Assembly (NCBI GenBank): GCA_963834875.1
Contig: CAWIDG010000033.1
Span: forward strand, 248,001-312,000
Length of the DNA stretch: 64,000 bases
From: DATAGF01 sp963834875
Lineage (GTDB): Bacteria; Actinomycetota; Thermoleophilia; Miltoncostaeales; Miltoncostaeaceae
Direction of reading: 5' to 3'
Shown: piece by piece, positions 7,088-15,323 of the stretch
How positions within the stretch are numbered: the stretch's first letter is position 1
Layout: each line of letters begins with the position of its first letter
Notes under the pieces: generated by a model
Seen by the model: only the letters and a program-made list of their open reading frames with translations
What the model was told of the DNA's origin: nothing
Database searches by the model: none
Made by a program: the position numbers and the translations under genes

Positions 7088-9457
7088 CTACTGGCGGGTC
7101 ATCGCGATCTTGAGCCGCTCCTCGGGCGAGATGAGGTGGTCGTGGTCGTCGCCGCCGATGTCGAGCTGCACCCAATTGACGCTGCCGGTGAAGTGGCTCT
7201 CCTGCGGCGTGTAGTCGTCGCTGACCGGCGAGGCGGTGTCCTGCCCGGTGTCCAGCGTCTCGTCGGCCGAGAAGACCATCGGCACGGTCCCCTCGACCCG
7301 CCCCTCGCCGGCGGCGGCGCCGTCGACGAACAGGCGCGCGGTCCCGCCCTTGCCGAGCCCACCGCCGTCGTACTCGAACTCCACGCGCACCTGGTGCGTG
7401 CCGGCGGACACCGGCGCCGAGCCCTCGGCGGTGAAGCGCTGGAGGCCGAAGAGGTTGTAGCAGTACCTCGGCACGCCGTCCTTCAGGTAGAGGCTCCACC
7501 CGCCGAACGCGCCGCCCTGGGCGACGATCACCCCGCTCGCCCCGCCCTCGGGCACCACGACCTCGGCGGTGACCGCGTGCGACTTGTTCTTGAGGTTGAG
7601 CACGGAGTTCTCGGAGAGCCGGCCCATGCCCGCCAGGAGCAGCTGCGAGTCGCCCTTCACCAGCACCGGGCGGCCGGCGAGGTCCGAGTTGAAGCGCTCC
7701 ACCCGCCGGTCGTCGAGCGGGAAGACGTTGTACTTGGAGGCCTCGAGCACGAAGAGCTGCTGCAGCTCGCCCAGCTTGTCCGGCATCTCCGCAGCCAGGT
7801 CGTGCGCCTGGGTCCAGTCCGCCGTCGTGTCGTAGAGCTCCCACACGTCGTCGGCGAACGCCGGGAGGTCGCTCGTCGGGTCCCAGGGCGTGCTGTGGCG
7901 CGTGATCGCGGTCCAGCCCCTGTGGTAGATGCCGCGGTTGCAGAACATCTCGAAGTACTGGGTCTCGTGGCGGTCCGGCGCGTCGGGGTCGTCGAAGGCG
8001 TACGCCATCGAGACGCCCTCGTAGGGGATCTGCTGGACGCCGTTGACGAACGCCGGCTCGGGCAGGCCGGCGGCCTCCAGCACCGTCGGCGCGACGTCGA
8101 TCACGTGATGGAACTGGTTGCGGACCTCGCCCTTCGCGGCGATGCCGCCCGGCCAGCGGACGATCGTGCCGTTCCGGATCCCGCCGAAGTGGGACGCGAC
8201 CTGCTTCGTCCACTGGTAGGGCGTGTCCATCGCGTGCGCCCAGCCGACGGCGTAGTGGTTGTAGGCCCTCTCGGTGCCGAAGTCGTCGATGCGCGAGGCC
8301 ATGAACTCCGTCGTCTGGAGCTGGTTCGCCCCGTTCAGGTTGAGCAGCTCGTTGAAGGAGCCGTGGAGGTCGCCCTCGGCGCTGGCGCCGTTGTCGCCGA
8401 TGATCAGATAGACGAGCGTGTCGTCGAGGACCCCGAGCCCCTCCAGCGCGTCGATGACCCGGCCGATCTGGTGGTCGGTGTGCTCCATGAAGCCCGCGTA
8501 GACCTCCATCTGGCGTCCGAGGACCGGCTTGAGCTCGTCGGGGATGTCGTCCCAGGCCGGGATCTGCTCATGGCGGGCGGTGAGGTCGCAGTCCTGCGGC
8601 ACGACCCCGAGCTCCTTCTGCCGCGCGAACGTCTCCTCGCGCAGGGCGTCCCAGCCCACGTCGAACCTGCCGCGGTACTTCTCCGACCATTCGGGGGCGA
8701 CGTGGTGCGGCGCGTGGGTGGCACCCGGCGCGAGGTACATGAAGAAGGGCTTGTCGGGCATCAGCGCCTTCTGCTGGCCGACCCACCGGATCGCCTTGTC
8801 CGCCAGGTCCTCGGACAGGTGGTAGCCCTGCTCCGGGGTACGGTCGGGCTCGATCGGCGTGGTCCCCTCGTAGAGGGCGGGGGAGTACTGGTTCGTCTCG
8901 CCGCCGATGAAGCCGTAGAAGTACTCGAAGCCGCCGCCGGGGTGGGGCCAGTTGTCGAACGGGCCCATCGGGCTCGTCTCCCACACCGGCACCTCGTGGC
9001 ACTTGCCGAGCTGGGCCGTCGAGTACCCGTTGAGCCGCAGGGTCTCGGCGAGCGGCGCGGCCGAGTTCGGCCGCAGCGAGTTGTAGCCGGGCGCCGACGT
9101 GGCGATCTCGGTGATCCCGCCCATGCCGACGGTGTGGTGGTTGCGGCCCGACAGCAGCGCCGCGCGCGTCGGAGAGCACAACGCGGTTGTGTGGAACCGC
9201 GTGAAGCGCAGGCCCTCGCTCGCCAGCCGCTCGGCCGTCGGCGTGGCGCAGGGGCCGCCGAACGCGCTCGACGAGCCGAACCCGGCGTCGTCGATCAGCA
9301 CGACCAGCACGTTCGGGGCACCCGCGGGCGGGCGGAGCGGGGTGATCGGGGAGTACGCGGTGTCGGGGTCCTTGGCGTCGTATGTGGTGACGCCGACGTG
9401 CGGCCGATCGGGGATCGGCAGGGTCGTCCGTGCGAGATCGTCAGCGGAGCCGGGCAC
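7088..9457 (-). CDS. Arylsulfatase (large cytosolic type)
   Basis: A 789-residue sulfatase that hydrolyses sulfate esters. The metal-site motif PNVLVVLIDDAGFG lies near residue 50. The formylglycine motif is LCSPTRAALLSGR, where the Cys of C-x-P-x-R is oxidised to formylglycine by a maturase, near residue 97. Later metal ligands include a GDNGASAEG motif near 350. A C-terminal beta-sandwich-like region (about 560-780) follows the catalytic core. No signal peptide is visible, so it probably acts in the cytoplasm. GTG 9457 is chosen because AAGGGAGGA lies just upstream. It follows an ECF42 sigma factor gene by 83 bases on the same strand. Confidence 0.9.
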   Translation of the reverse strand: MPGSADDLARTTLPIPDRPHVGVTTYDAKDPDTAYSPITPLRPPAGAPNVLVVLIDDAGFGSSSAFGGPCATPTAERLASEGLRFTRFHTTALCSPTRAALLSGRNHHTVGMGGITEIATSAPGYNSLRPNSAAPLAETLRLNGYSTAQLGKCHEVPVWETSPMGPFDNWPHPGGGFEYFYGFIGGETNQYSPALYEGTTPIEPDRTPEQGYHLSEDLADKAIRWVGQQKALMPDKPFFMYLAPGATHAPHHVAPEWSEKYRGRFDVGWDALREETFARQKELGVVPQDCDLTARHEQIPAWDDIPDELKPVLGRQMEVYAGFMEHTDHQIGRVIDALEGLGVLDDTLVYLIIGDNGASAEGDLHGSFNELLNLNGANQLQTTEFMASRIDDFGTERAYNHYAVGWAHAMDTPYQWTKQVASHFGGIRNGTIVRWPGGIAAKGEVRNQFHHVIDVAPTVLEAAGLPEPAFVNGVQQIPYEGVSMAYAFDDPDAPDRHETQYFEMFCNRGIYHRGWTAITRHSTPWDPTSDLPAFADDVWELYDTTADWTQAHDLAAEMPDKLGELQQLFVLEASKYNVFPLDDRRVERFNSDLAGRPVLVKGDSQLLLAGMGRLSENSVLNLKNKSHAVTAEVVVPEGGASGVIVAQGGAFGGWSLYLKDGVPRYCYNLFGLQRFTAEGSAPVSAGTHQVRVEFEYDGGGLGKGGTARLFVDGAAAGEGRVEGTVPMVFSADETLDTGQDTASPVSDDYTPQESHFTGSVNWVQLDIGGDDHDHLISPEERLKIAMTRQ

Positions 9458-9540
9458 GCGTCCTCCCTTAGTTCTCGCCTCGACTGGGTCCGCGGGCATT
9501 CTGCCGGGTGCGAGCACTCGCGCGCCAGGGCGCGCCGCGT

Positions 9541-10699
9541 TCAGGGGCCGTCGGGAGGCGGGGCGCGGCGAACCGAGGCCGGCTCCGTCGCGAGCTCCGC
9601 CAGCCGCCGCTCGAGCAGGCGCCGCTCGGCGTCGTCGTGGACCAGCGCCAGCGCGCGGCGGTAGGCCTCGCGGGCCTCCGCGGCCCGACCGAGGCGGCGC
9701 AGCAGCTCGCCCCGGGTCGAGTGCAGGTAGTGGTAGTCCTCGAGGACGAGGCGGTCGACGATGTCGAGGCCCGCCTCGGGACCCTGCTCCTCGGCGACGG
9801 CGACGGCCCGGCTCAGCTCGACGACCGGGGAGCCGGTGAGGCGGGCGAGCTCGCCGTAGAGGGCCGCGATCTGGGGCCAGTCGCGGGGCTCGTCGGCGTG
9901 CAGCGACGCGATCGCCGCCTGCACGACGTAGGGGCCGCGGCCGCGCAGGGCCAGGGCGCGCTCGAGCACCGCCCGCCCGCCGGCGATCTGAGCGGCGTCC
10001 CAGCGCGAGCGGTCCTGGTCGGCCAGCAGCGACCAGCTCGCCCTCGCGAAACCGCGCCTCGCGGCGGGCGTCGAGCAGCAGCATCATCGCCAGCAGGCCG
10101 TGCACCTCCGGCTCGTCGGGCATCAGCTCGGCGAGGGCCCGCCCCAGCCGGATGGCCTCGGCCGCCAGCTCGCCGCGGCCGCCGTAGCCCTCGTTGAAGA
10201 TCAGGTAGACGACCGCGAGGACGGCGGCGAGCCGATCGGGCAGCAGGTGGTCGGGAGGCACCCGGAACGGGATCCCGGCGCCCTTGATCTTGCGCTTGGC
10301 CCGCACCAGCCGCTGCGCCATCGTCGGCTCGGGGACGAGGAAGGCGCGGGCGATCTCGCCGGTGGTCAGGCCGCCGAGCGTCCGCAGGGTGAGCGCGACC
10401 TGCGCGTCGGTGGCGAGCGCCGGATGGCAGCAGGTGAAGACGAGCTCGAGCCGCTCGTCGGGGAAGGTGGTCTCGTCCATCGCGTCCTCGGCCGCCTCGG
10501 GCACCTGGAGCAGGCGCGTCTTCGCGGCGAGCGCGCGATCACGGCGGAGGCGATCGATGGCCCGGTTGCGCGCCGTCGTGACCAGCCACGTCCCCGGGTT
10601 GGCGGGGGCTCCGTCGCGAGGCCAGCGCTCCGCGGCGATCGCGAAGGCCTCCTGCGCGGCCTCCTCGGCGAGGTCGAAGTCGCCGAGGAAGCCGATCAT
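9541..10699 (-). CDS. ECF-type RNA polymerase sigma factor, ECF42-like with C-terminal TPR region (frameshift)
   Basis: An extracytoplasmic-function sigma factor. Region 2 is seen as FDLAEEAAQEAFAIAAERW and TWLVTTARNRAIDRLRR, and region 4 as TLGGLTTGEIARAFLVPEPTMAQRLVRAKRKI. A long helical C-terminal extension follows (LLDARREARF ... RRALALVHDDAERRLLERRL). This layout plus a YCII/DGPF gene just upstream is that of the ECF42 group, which has no anti-sigma factor. The frame breaks near 10031; dropping one base restores ELVLLADQDRSRW. The homologous N-terminus (ILEQAFRDQWGRVLAA) is in frame upstream of ATG 10699 but has no ATG or GTG, so the true start is unresolved. Confidence 0.8.
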
Positions 10700-10749
10700 C
10701 GCGGCGAGGACGCGTCCCCACTGGTCGCGGAAGGCCTGCTCGAGGATCG

Positions 10750-11109
10750 CTAGTACTCCACGAGCGGGCGCACCTCGACCGCGCCGCCCATGCGCGCCGC
10801 CGGGATCCGCGCGGCCAGCTCGATCGCGGCGTCGAGGTCGTCGGCCTCGTACAGGAGGTACCCGCCGACGGCCTCCTTGATCTCGACGAACGGGCCGTCG
10901 GTGACCAGCGCCTTGCCGTCCTCCACCCGGACGGTGGTCGCCGTCTCAGGCGGCTGCATGTGGACGCCGGAGGTGACGCCGGGGGTCTCGTTGATCGCCT
11001 GGTAGTCGGCGTAGACCGCCCGCTGCTCGTCCTCGGAGAGCCGTGCCCACTCGTCCGGCGAGCTCGGCGTCGCCGCGGTGCCCTGATGGATGAACAGGAT
11101 GTACTTCAT
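10750..11109 (-). CDS. YCII/DGPF-domain protein, partner of the ECF42 sigma factor
   Basis: A 119-residue YCII-related (DGPF) protein: MKYILFIHQG at the start, LVTDGPFVEIKEAVGGYLLYEADDLDAAIELA in the core, and VEVRPLVEY at the end. The TDGPF motif names the family. These proteins are the conserved partners of ECF42 sigma factors; their molecular role is not settled. ATG 11109 is preceded by an ideal AAGGAGG ribosome binding site at a spacing of 5-6 bases. The stop at 10750 lies right at the beginning of the sigma factor, so the two are almost certainly co-expressed. Confidence 0.85.
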   Translation of the reverse strand: MKYILFIHQGTAATPSSPDEWARLSEDEQRAVYADYQAINETPGVTSGVHMQPPETATTVRVEDGKALVTDGPFVEIKEAVGGYLLYEADDLDAAIELAARIPAARMGGAVEVRPLVEY

Positions 11110-11135
11110 CGCCGCCTCCTTGGAGGAATCGCCTC

Positions 11136-11843
11136 TCAGACGAACGGGCGCCGAGGAATTCGACAGGCCGTCTGGCGCGGTGCGGGGGCGCCGCCGATCG
11201 GCTCGGCGACGCAGCATCCGTCTCCGCGCCACGCCTCGAGGCCTTCCTTCGCGGCGAGGGCGGCGATCAGCAGCCCGACGGCGGGGTCGAGCCACCACGC
11301 TCCCAGCAGGGCGTTGCCGAGCAGGCCCACCAACAGGGCTCCGGCCAGGCAGGCGCAGAGCAGGTTCTGGCGCCCCTCGCCCCTGGTCGCCGCGGAGCCG
11401 AGCTGGTCGGCGAGTCGCTCCTTGGCGATCCCGAGGTAGGGCATCACGACGAGGCTCGACGCGGCGAGGCCGATGCCGACCCAGCTCGCCTCGGGGCGCT
11501 CGCCGGCGACAAGGCCGCTCACCGACTCGAATACGACGTAGGGGGCCAGCAGGAGGAACTGGATCGCCACCAGCCGCTGGGCCCGCCCCTCGGCGCGCTC
11601 GGAGAAGATGCGCCGGCCGGTGAAGCGCCAGACGATGACCGCCGAGGCCACGCCCTCGATGGCCGAGTTGACGCCGAACCCGATCAGCGCGATCGAGCCA
11701 GCGGCGATGCCGGCGGCGATGGCGATCGCGCCCTCGGCCGCCATGTACGCGAGGCTGAGCCACGAGAGCCGCCGCACCCGGACGGCGAGGCGGCGTCGCT
11801 CCGACTGCTCGGGGCGCGGGCCCGCCTGCGCGAGGGTCGTCAT
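11136..11843 (-). CDS. Cation transporter (CDF/TMEM163-like)
   Basis: A 235-residue membrane protein resembling the transmembrane part of cation diffusion facilitators. There are about six hydrophobic segments, with FGVNSAIEGVASAVIVWRF near residue 55 and LLGNALLGAWWLDPAVGLLIAALAAKEGLEAWRG near 185-215, the second containing a WLDPxxGL metal-site-like motif. It lacks the cytoplasmic C-terminal domain of full CDF pumps and ends in a cysteine-containing tail (GDGCCV). The substrate is unknown. It lies 26 bases upstream of the YCII gene on the same strand, so they may share a transcript. Confidence 0.7.
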   Translation of the reverse strand: MTTLAQAGPRPEQSERRRLAVRVRRLSWLSLAYMAAEGAIAIAAGIAAGSIALIGFGVNSAIEGVASAVIVWRFTGRRIFSERAEGRAQRLVAIQFLLLAPYVVFESVSGLVAGERPEASWVGIGLAASSLVVMPYLGIAKERLADQLGSAATRGEGRQNLLCACLAGALLVGLLGNALLGAWWLDPAVGLLIAALAAKEGLEAWRGDGCCVAEPIGGAPAPRQTACRIPRRPFV

Positions 11844-11900
11844 GCCCGCACGGTAGCCGGGCGCGACCCGCTTGGGCCGGCGCCGGGCGGCGCTACCCGG

Positions 11901-12281
11901 TCAGTCGTCCTCCCCGCCGTGTCCCCGGCCTCGGCCGCCGTCGTCGCCCGACCCGGAGCCGGACGAGTCGTCGTCGGAGCCCCGGTCGTCCGAGCGGTCG
12001 TCGAAGGTCGTCGTGGGACCGGCCGAGGGGGCCGTGGTCGTGCGGCCGGCCGCGGGGGCGGTCGTGCCGCTCCGGTCGTCCGTCGAGGTGCCGCCGGGCC
12101 GTTCCGTCGTGACGGTGCGCAGCGGCAGGTCGTCCGCGCGGGGGCTGAGCTGGCCGGCCCCGCCGGTGGACTCGGCCGCGTCGAAGAGGAACAGGTTGAG
12201 CGCGAACGCGGCGGCGGCGATCGCCACCACGATGACCCCGATGCGGAGGACCGCCGCGCGGTCGCGGATCCAGGACCTCAT
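11901..12281 (-). CDS. Single-pass membrane protein with acidic low-complexity tail
   Basis: A 126-residue protein that I cannot assign to a family. A short cytoplasmic start (MRSWIRDRAAVLR) is followed by one transmembrane helix (about 13-33, IGVIVVAIAAAAFALNLFLF), then a Thr/Pro/Gly-rich stretch and an Asp/Ser/Gly/His-rich C-terminus likely outside the cell. It is divergent from a two-component response regulator 134 bases away. A regulatory link with that system (for example a ligand-sensing accessory) is only a guess. Composition bias makes the exact length less certain. Confidence 0.5.
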   Translation of the reverse strand: MRSWIRDRAAVLRIGVIVVAIAAAAFALNLFLFDAAESTGGAGQLSPRADDLPLRTVTTERPGGTSTDDRSGTTAPAAGRTTTAPSAGPTTTFDDRSDDRGSDDDSSGSGSGDDGGRGRGHGGEDD

Positions 12282-12415
12282 GCGCTCCGCTCCCGGGTCG
12301 ATGTGGCCTCGTCATGCAGGGAGGGTAGGCGCTCGACGGCCAGCATCGGGCGAGGATTCGTCAAGGCATCGGTAAAGGGCCTGGTGCCCGGCGTCGAGGG
12401 CGCCACAATGGCCCG

Positions 12416-13078
12416 ATGAGGATCCTGCTGGTGGAGGACGAGCACGCCATCGCCGAGCCCCTGGTCGAGGGGCTGACCCGGGAGGGGTTCGACGTGACGC
12501 ACGTTGACAACGGGACCGATGCCCTCGCGGCGCCCGCGCACGACCTGGTGCTGCTCGACCTGCGGCTGCCGGACATCGACGGCTTCGACGTCGCGCGCGA
12601 GCTGCGGGGCCGCTCGCGTGTCCCGATCATCATGATCACCGCCCGGGGCGAGGAGGTTGACATCGTCGTCGGCCTCGAGATCGGCGCCGACGACTACCTG
12701 GTCAAGCCGTTCGGCTTTCGCCAGCTCCTCGCGCGCATCCGCGCGGTGGCGCGGCGCGCGGACGGGGCCGCCGCCGCCTCGACGGACGGGCTGACGGTGG
12801 GGCGGCTGGAGGTGGACGTGCCGGCGCGGCTCGCGCGCCTCGAGGGCCGGGAGCTCGACCTGACCCCTCGCGAGTTCGAGCTGCTGGCCCTGCTCGCCTC
12901 CCGCCCCGGCGTGGTGGTGGAGCGCGAGACGATCTTCCGCGAGCTCTGGGGCGGCGAGTGGTACGGGTCGCCGAAGGCCATCGACGTCCATGTGGCCGCC
13001 CTGCGCCGCAAGCTGGGCGATCCCGGCTGGATCGAGACGTCCCGCTCGGTCGGCTTCCGGCTGAGGGATCCCGGATGA
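12416..13078 (+). CDS. OmpR/PhoB-family response regulator
   Basis: A 220-residue two-component response regulator. The receiver domain (1-115) has the acidic pair in LLVEDEH, the phospho-acceptor Asp in LLDLRLPDIDG (near 47), a switch Thr in MITARGEE and Lys in YLVKPF. The C-terminal winged helix (about 130-218) has LTPREFELLALLASRPG and AIDVHVAALRRKLGD, typical of OmpR/PhoB. The sensor kinase begins 4 bases before this gene ends (ATGA overlap), so the pair is coupled. Target genes are not visible; it is divergent from a small membrane protein. Confidence 0.9.
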   Translation: MRILLVEDEHAIAEPLVEGLTREGFDVTHVDNGTDALAAPAHDLVLLDLRLPDIDGFDVARELRGRSRVPIIMITARGEEVDIVVGLEIGADDYLVKPFGFRQLLARIRAVARRADGAAAASTDGLTVGRLEVDVPARLARLEGRELDLTPREFELLALLASRPGVVVERETIFRELWGGEWYGSPKAIDVHVAALRRKLGDPGWIETSRSVGFRLRDPG

Positions 13079-14548
13079 CCCGCCGGCTGGTCGGCACATA
13101 CCTCGTGCTGGCCGCCATCCTGCTGCTGGCCCTCGTGATCCCGCTGGGGCTCACCTTCGCCGACAGCCAGCGCAGCGACCTCAGCGCGAGGGTGGAGCGC
13201 GACGCCTTCACCCTGGCCTCGCTGGGCCGGGAGTCGATGACCGCGCCGACGGCCCGGCAGCGCCGGGACCTGTGGGAGATCGCCCAGCGCTACCAGCGCG
13301 ACACCGGCGGGCGGGTCGTCCTCGTCGACGCCGGCGGCCGCCTGATCGCCGACTCGGACGAGCCCGACGGGCCGGGCGCGCGGCGATCGTTCGCCTCGAG
13401 GCCGGAGATCGACCAGGCCCTCGCCGGCGACATCGCGACCGGCGAGCGGTTCTCGAGCACGCTCGGGGAGAACCTGATGGTGGTCGCCGTCCCGGTCGCG
13501 TCCGGCGGCCAGGTGCTCGGGGCGGTCCGCATCACCTTCCCGACAGACGACCTCGACGCGGACATCCGGCGCTACTGGCTCCTGCTGGCCGGCGTCACGC
13601 TGGTGGGGATCGCCGCCGTCGGGGCGATCGGCGTGGTGCTCGCGCGCACCATGACCGGCCCCCTCCAGCGGCTGCGCCGGTCGGCCGTCGCCCTCGGGCA
13701 CGGGGAGCTCTCCACGCGCGTGGGCGAGGCGCCCGGGCCCCGCGAGGTGCAGGACCTCGCGGGCAGCTTCGACGCGATGGCCGGCCGGCTCGAGCGCCTC
13801 GTCGCCTCGCAGCGGGACTTCGCCGCGGACGCCTCGCACCAGCTGCGCACGCCGCTCGCGGCGCTGCGGCTGCGGCTCGAGAACCTGCGCGACGGGAACT
13901 CGCCGGACACGCGCCGGGACGTCGACGCGGCGCTGGTCGAGGTGGAGCGCCTGTCGGGGATCATCGACGGCCTGCTCGTCCTGGCGCGGGCCGAGTTCGA
14001 CCGAGCCGCCGCTGGCCGAGATCGCCGTGGACGAGGCGGTCGCGGACCGCGTCACGGCCCACGAGGCGCTCGCCGCCCGGCAGGGGGTGTCGCTGAGCGC
14101 GAGCGGGGACCGGGTCTCGGCGACGGCGGTCCCCGGCGCGCTGGAGCAGATGCTCGACAACCTCATCGACAACGCCGTCAAGGCCTCTCCGCGGGGGTCG
14201 GCGGTGGCCGTCCGCGCGACGCGCACGGCCGCGGGCGTCGAGGTCCACGTGATCGACCAGGGGCCGGGCCTCAGCGACGAGGAGCGGCGCCACGCCTTCG
14301 ACCGCTTCTGGCGCAGCGGGGCGACCGGCCGGGGCGGCTCGGGCCTCGGGCTCGCCATCGTCGACCGCCTCGCGACGGCGTCCGGCGGGACGGCCGAGCT
14401 GCGCCCCGGCGCGGGCGGCGGCGTCGTCGCGGTCATCACCCTGCCCGCTGTGGCCGAGCGGCCTGCCGACGGCCGCGCCGGCGGCGATCCCGTCGCGCCG
14501 GCGGAGGCGCTCAGCCCCTCCCGCCGAGCTCCCGCCAGAGATCGGTGA
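13075..14548 (+). CDS. Sensor histidine kinase (frameshift)
   Basis: The partner kinase of the preceding regulator. There is an N-terminal transmembrane helix (8-30), an extracytoplasmic sensor segment to about 160, a second helix (about 163-190), then HAMP (RTMTGPLQRLRR). HisKA carries the phospho-accepting His in DASHQLRTPLAAL (near 257). HATPase_c has N-box NLIDNAVKASP, G1 DQGPGL and G2 GSGLGLAI. The frame is broken near 14003-14013; one extra base there separates LLVLARAEFDR from LAEIAVDEAV. Both halves are intact otherwise. Its 3' end overlaps the stop of the convergent kinase gene by 38 bases. Confidence 0.85.
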
Positions 14549-15323
14549 CGGCCGGCCGGCGGGCCGGGTCGGGGGCCAGGCAGCGGTCGATCGCCGCCCC
14601 CAGCGCCGCCGGCAGCCGTCGCCGCGCGCGCACCGGCGCCGCCGCCCGCTCGGGGTCCGCGCCGTTCTCGCACGGGTCGTCGTCGAAGGGCATGAGCCCG
14701 GTCGCGGCCTCGTAGAGGACGCACCCGAGCCCCCAGACGTCGGCCTTCGCGTCCACGCTCCCGCCGCGCGCCTGCTCGGGCGACATGTAGGCGGGCGTCC
14801 CGAGGCCGCGGCGCACCCGCCCCGGCGGACGGGCGACGCTGAGGTCGATCAGGGTGGCCCGTCCGGCGTGGACGACGACGTTCGAGGGCTTGAGGTCGAG
14901 GTGGAGGATCCCCTCGCCGTGGAGGTACGCGACGGCCGCCGCGAGCTGGCGCCCCAGCCCCGCGACGGAGGGGGCCGGAAGCCGCCCGCGCCCTTCGTGG
15001 AGGAAGCGGTCCAGCGTGTCGCCGGGCAGCGGCTCGAGCACCACGGCCGGCTCGGGCCGCTCGATCACCTCGTACGCGCGCACGAGGTGGGGGTGCGACA
15101 GACGCCGCAACAGGCGCCCCTCGGCCAGCAGGCGCCGGCGCGCGCGCGGGTCGCCGGCGCAGTCCGGGCGCAGCCGCTTCGCGACGCAGCGGGTGCGCCG
15201 GGCGTCGCTCCAGACGTCGTAGACGTCCAGCGGCCGGCCCCTGCTGATGTGCTCGACCACCCGGTACCCGGGCGCCAGCAGGGCACCGCGCCGCAGGGGC
15301 CGAGGGGCCGGGCCGCGGCTCAC
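14511..15323 (-). CDS. Serine/threonine protein kinase-like protein, atypical catalytic loop
   Basis: A 270-residue soluble kinase domain with no transmembrane helix or sensor domain. Visible subdomains are the ATP lysine in CVAKRLRP, a catalytic loop reading ILHLDLKPSN where most kinases have HRDLKPxN, a magnesium loop DLSVARP in place of DFG, the P+1 segment GTPAYMSPEQARGG, and DVWGLGCVLYEAATG. The catalytic Asp, Lys and Asn are kept, so activity is plausible, but it is a non-RD kinase. GTG 15323 overlaps the ABC transporter stop (GTGA), so the two are translationally coupled. A neighbouring Arg/Thr-rich microprotein could be its substrate (inference). Confidence 0.85.
   Translation of the reverse strand: MSRGPAPRPLRRGALLAPGYRVVEHISRGRPLDVYDVWSDARRTRCVAKRLRPDCAGDPRARRRLLAEGRLLRRLSHPHLVRAYEVIERPEPAVVLEPLPGDTLDRFLHEGRGRLPAPSVAGLGRQLAAAVAYLHGEGILHLDLKPSNVVVHAGRATLIDLSVARPPGRVRRGLGTPAYMSPEQARGGSVDAKADVWGLGCVLYEAATGLMPFDDDPCENGADPERAAAPVRARRRLPAALGAAIDRCLAPDPARRPAVTDLWRELGGRG

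Noticed and set aside
7136..9664. An 842-codon plus-strand open frame across the sulfatase
   Set aside because: Shadow of the sulfatase on the opposite strand, which has the C-x-P-x-R motif and a ribosome binding site.
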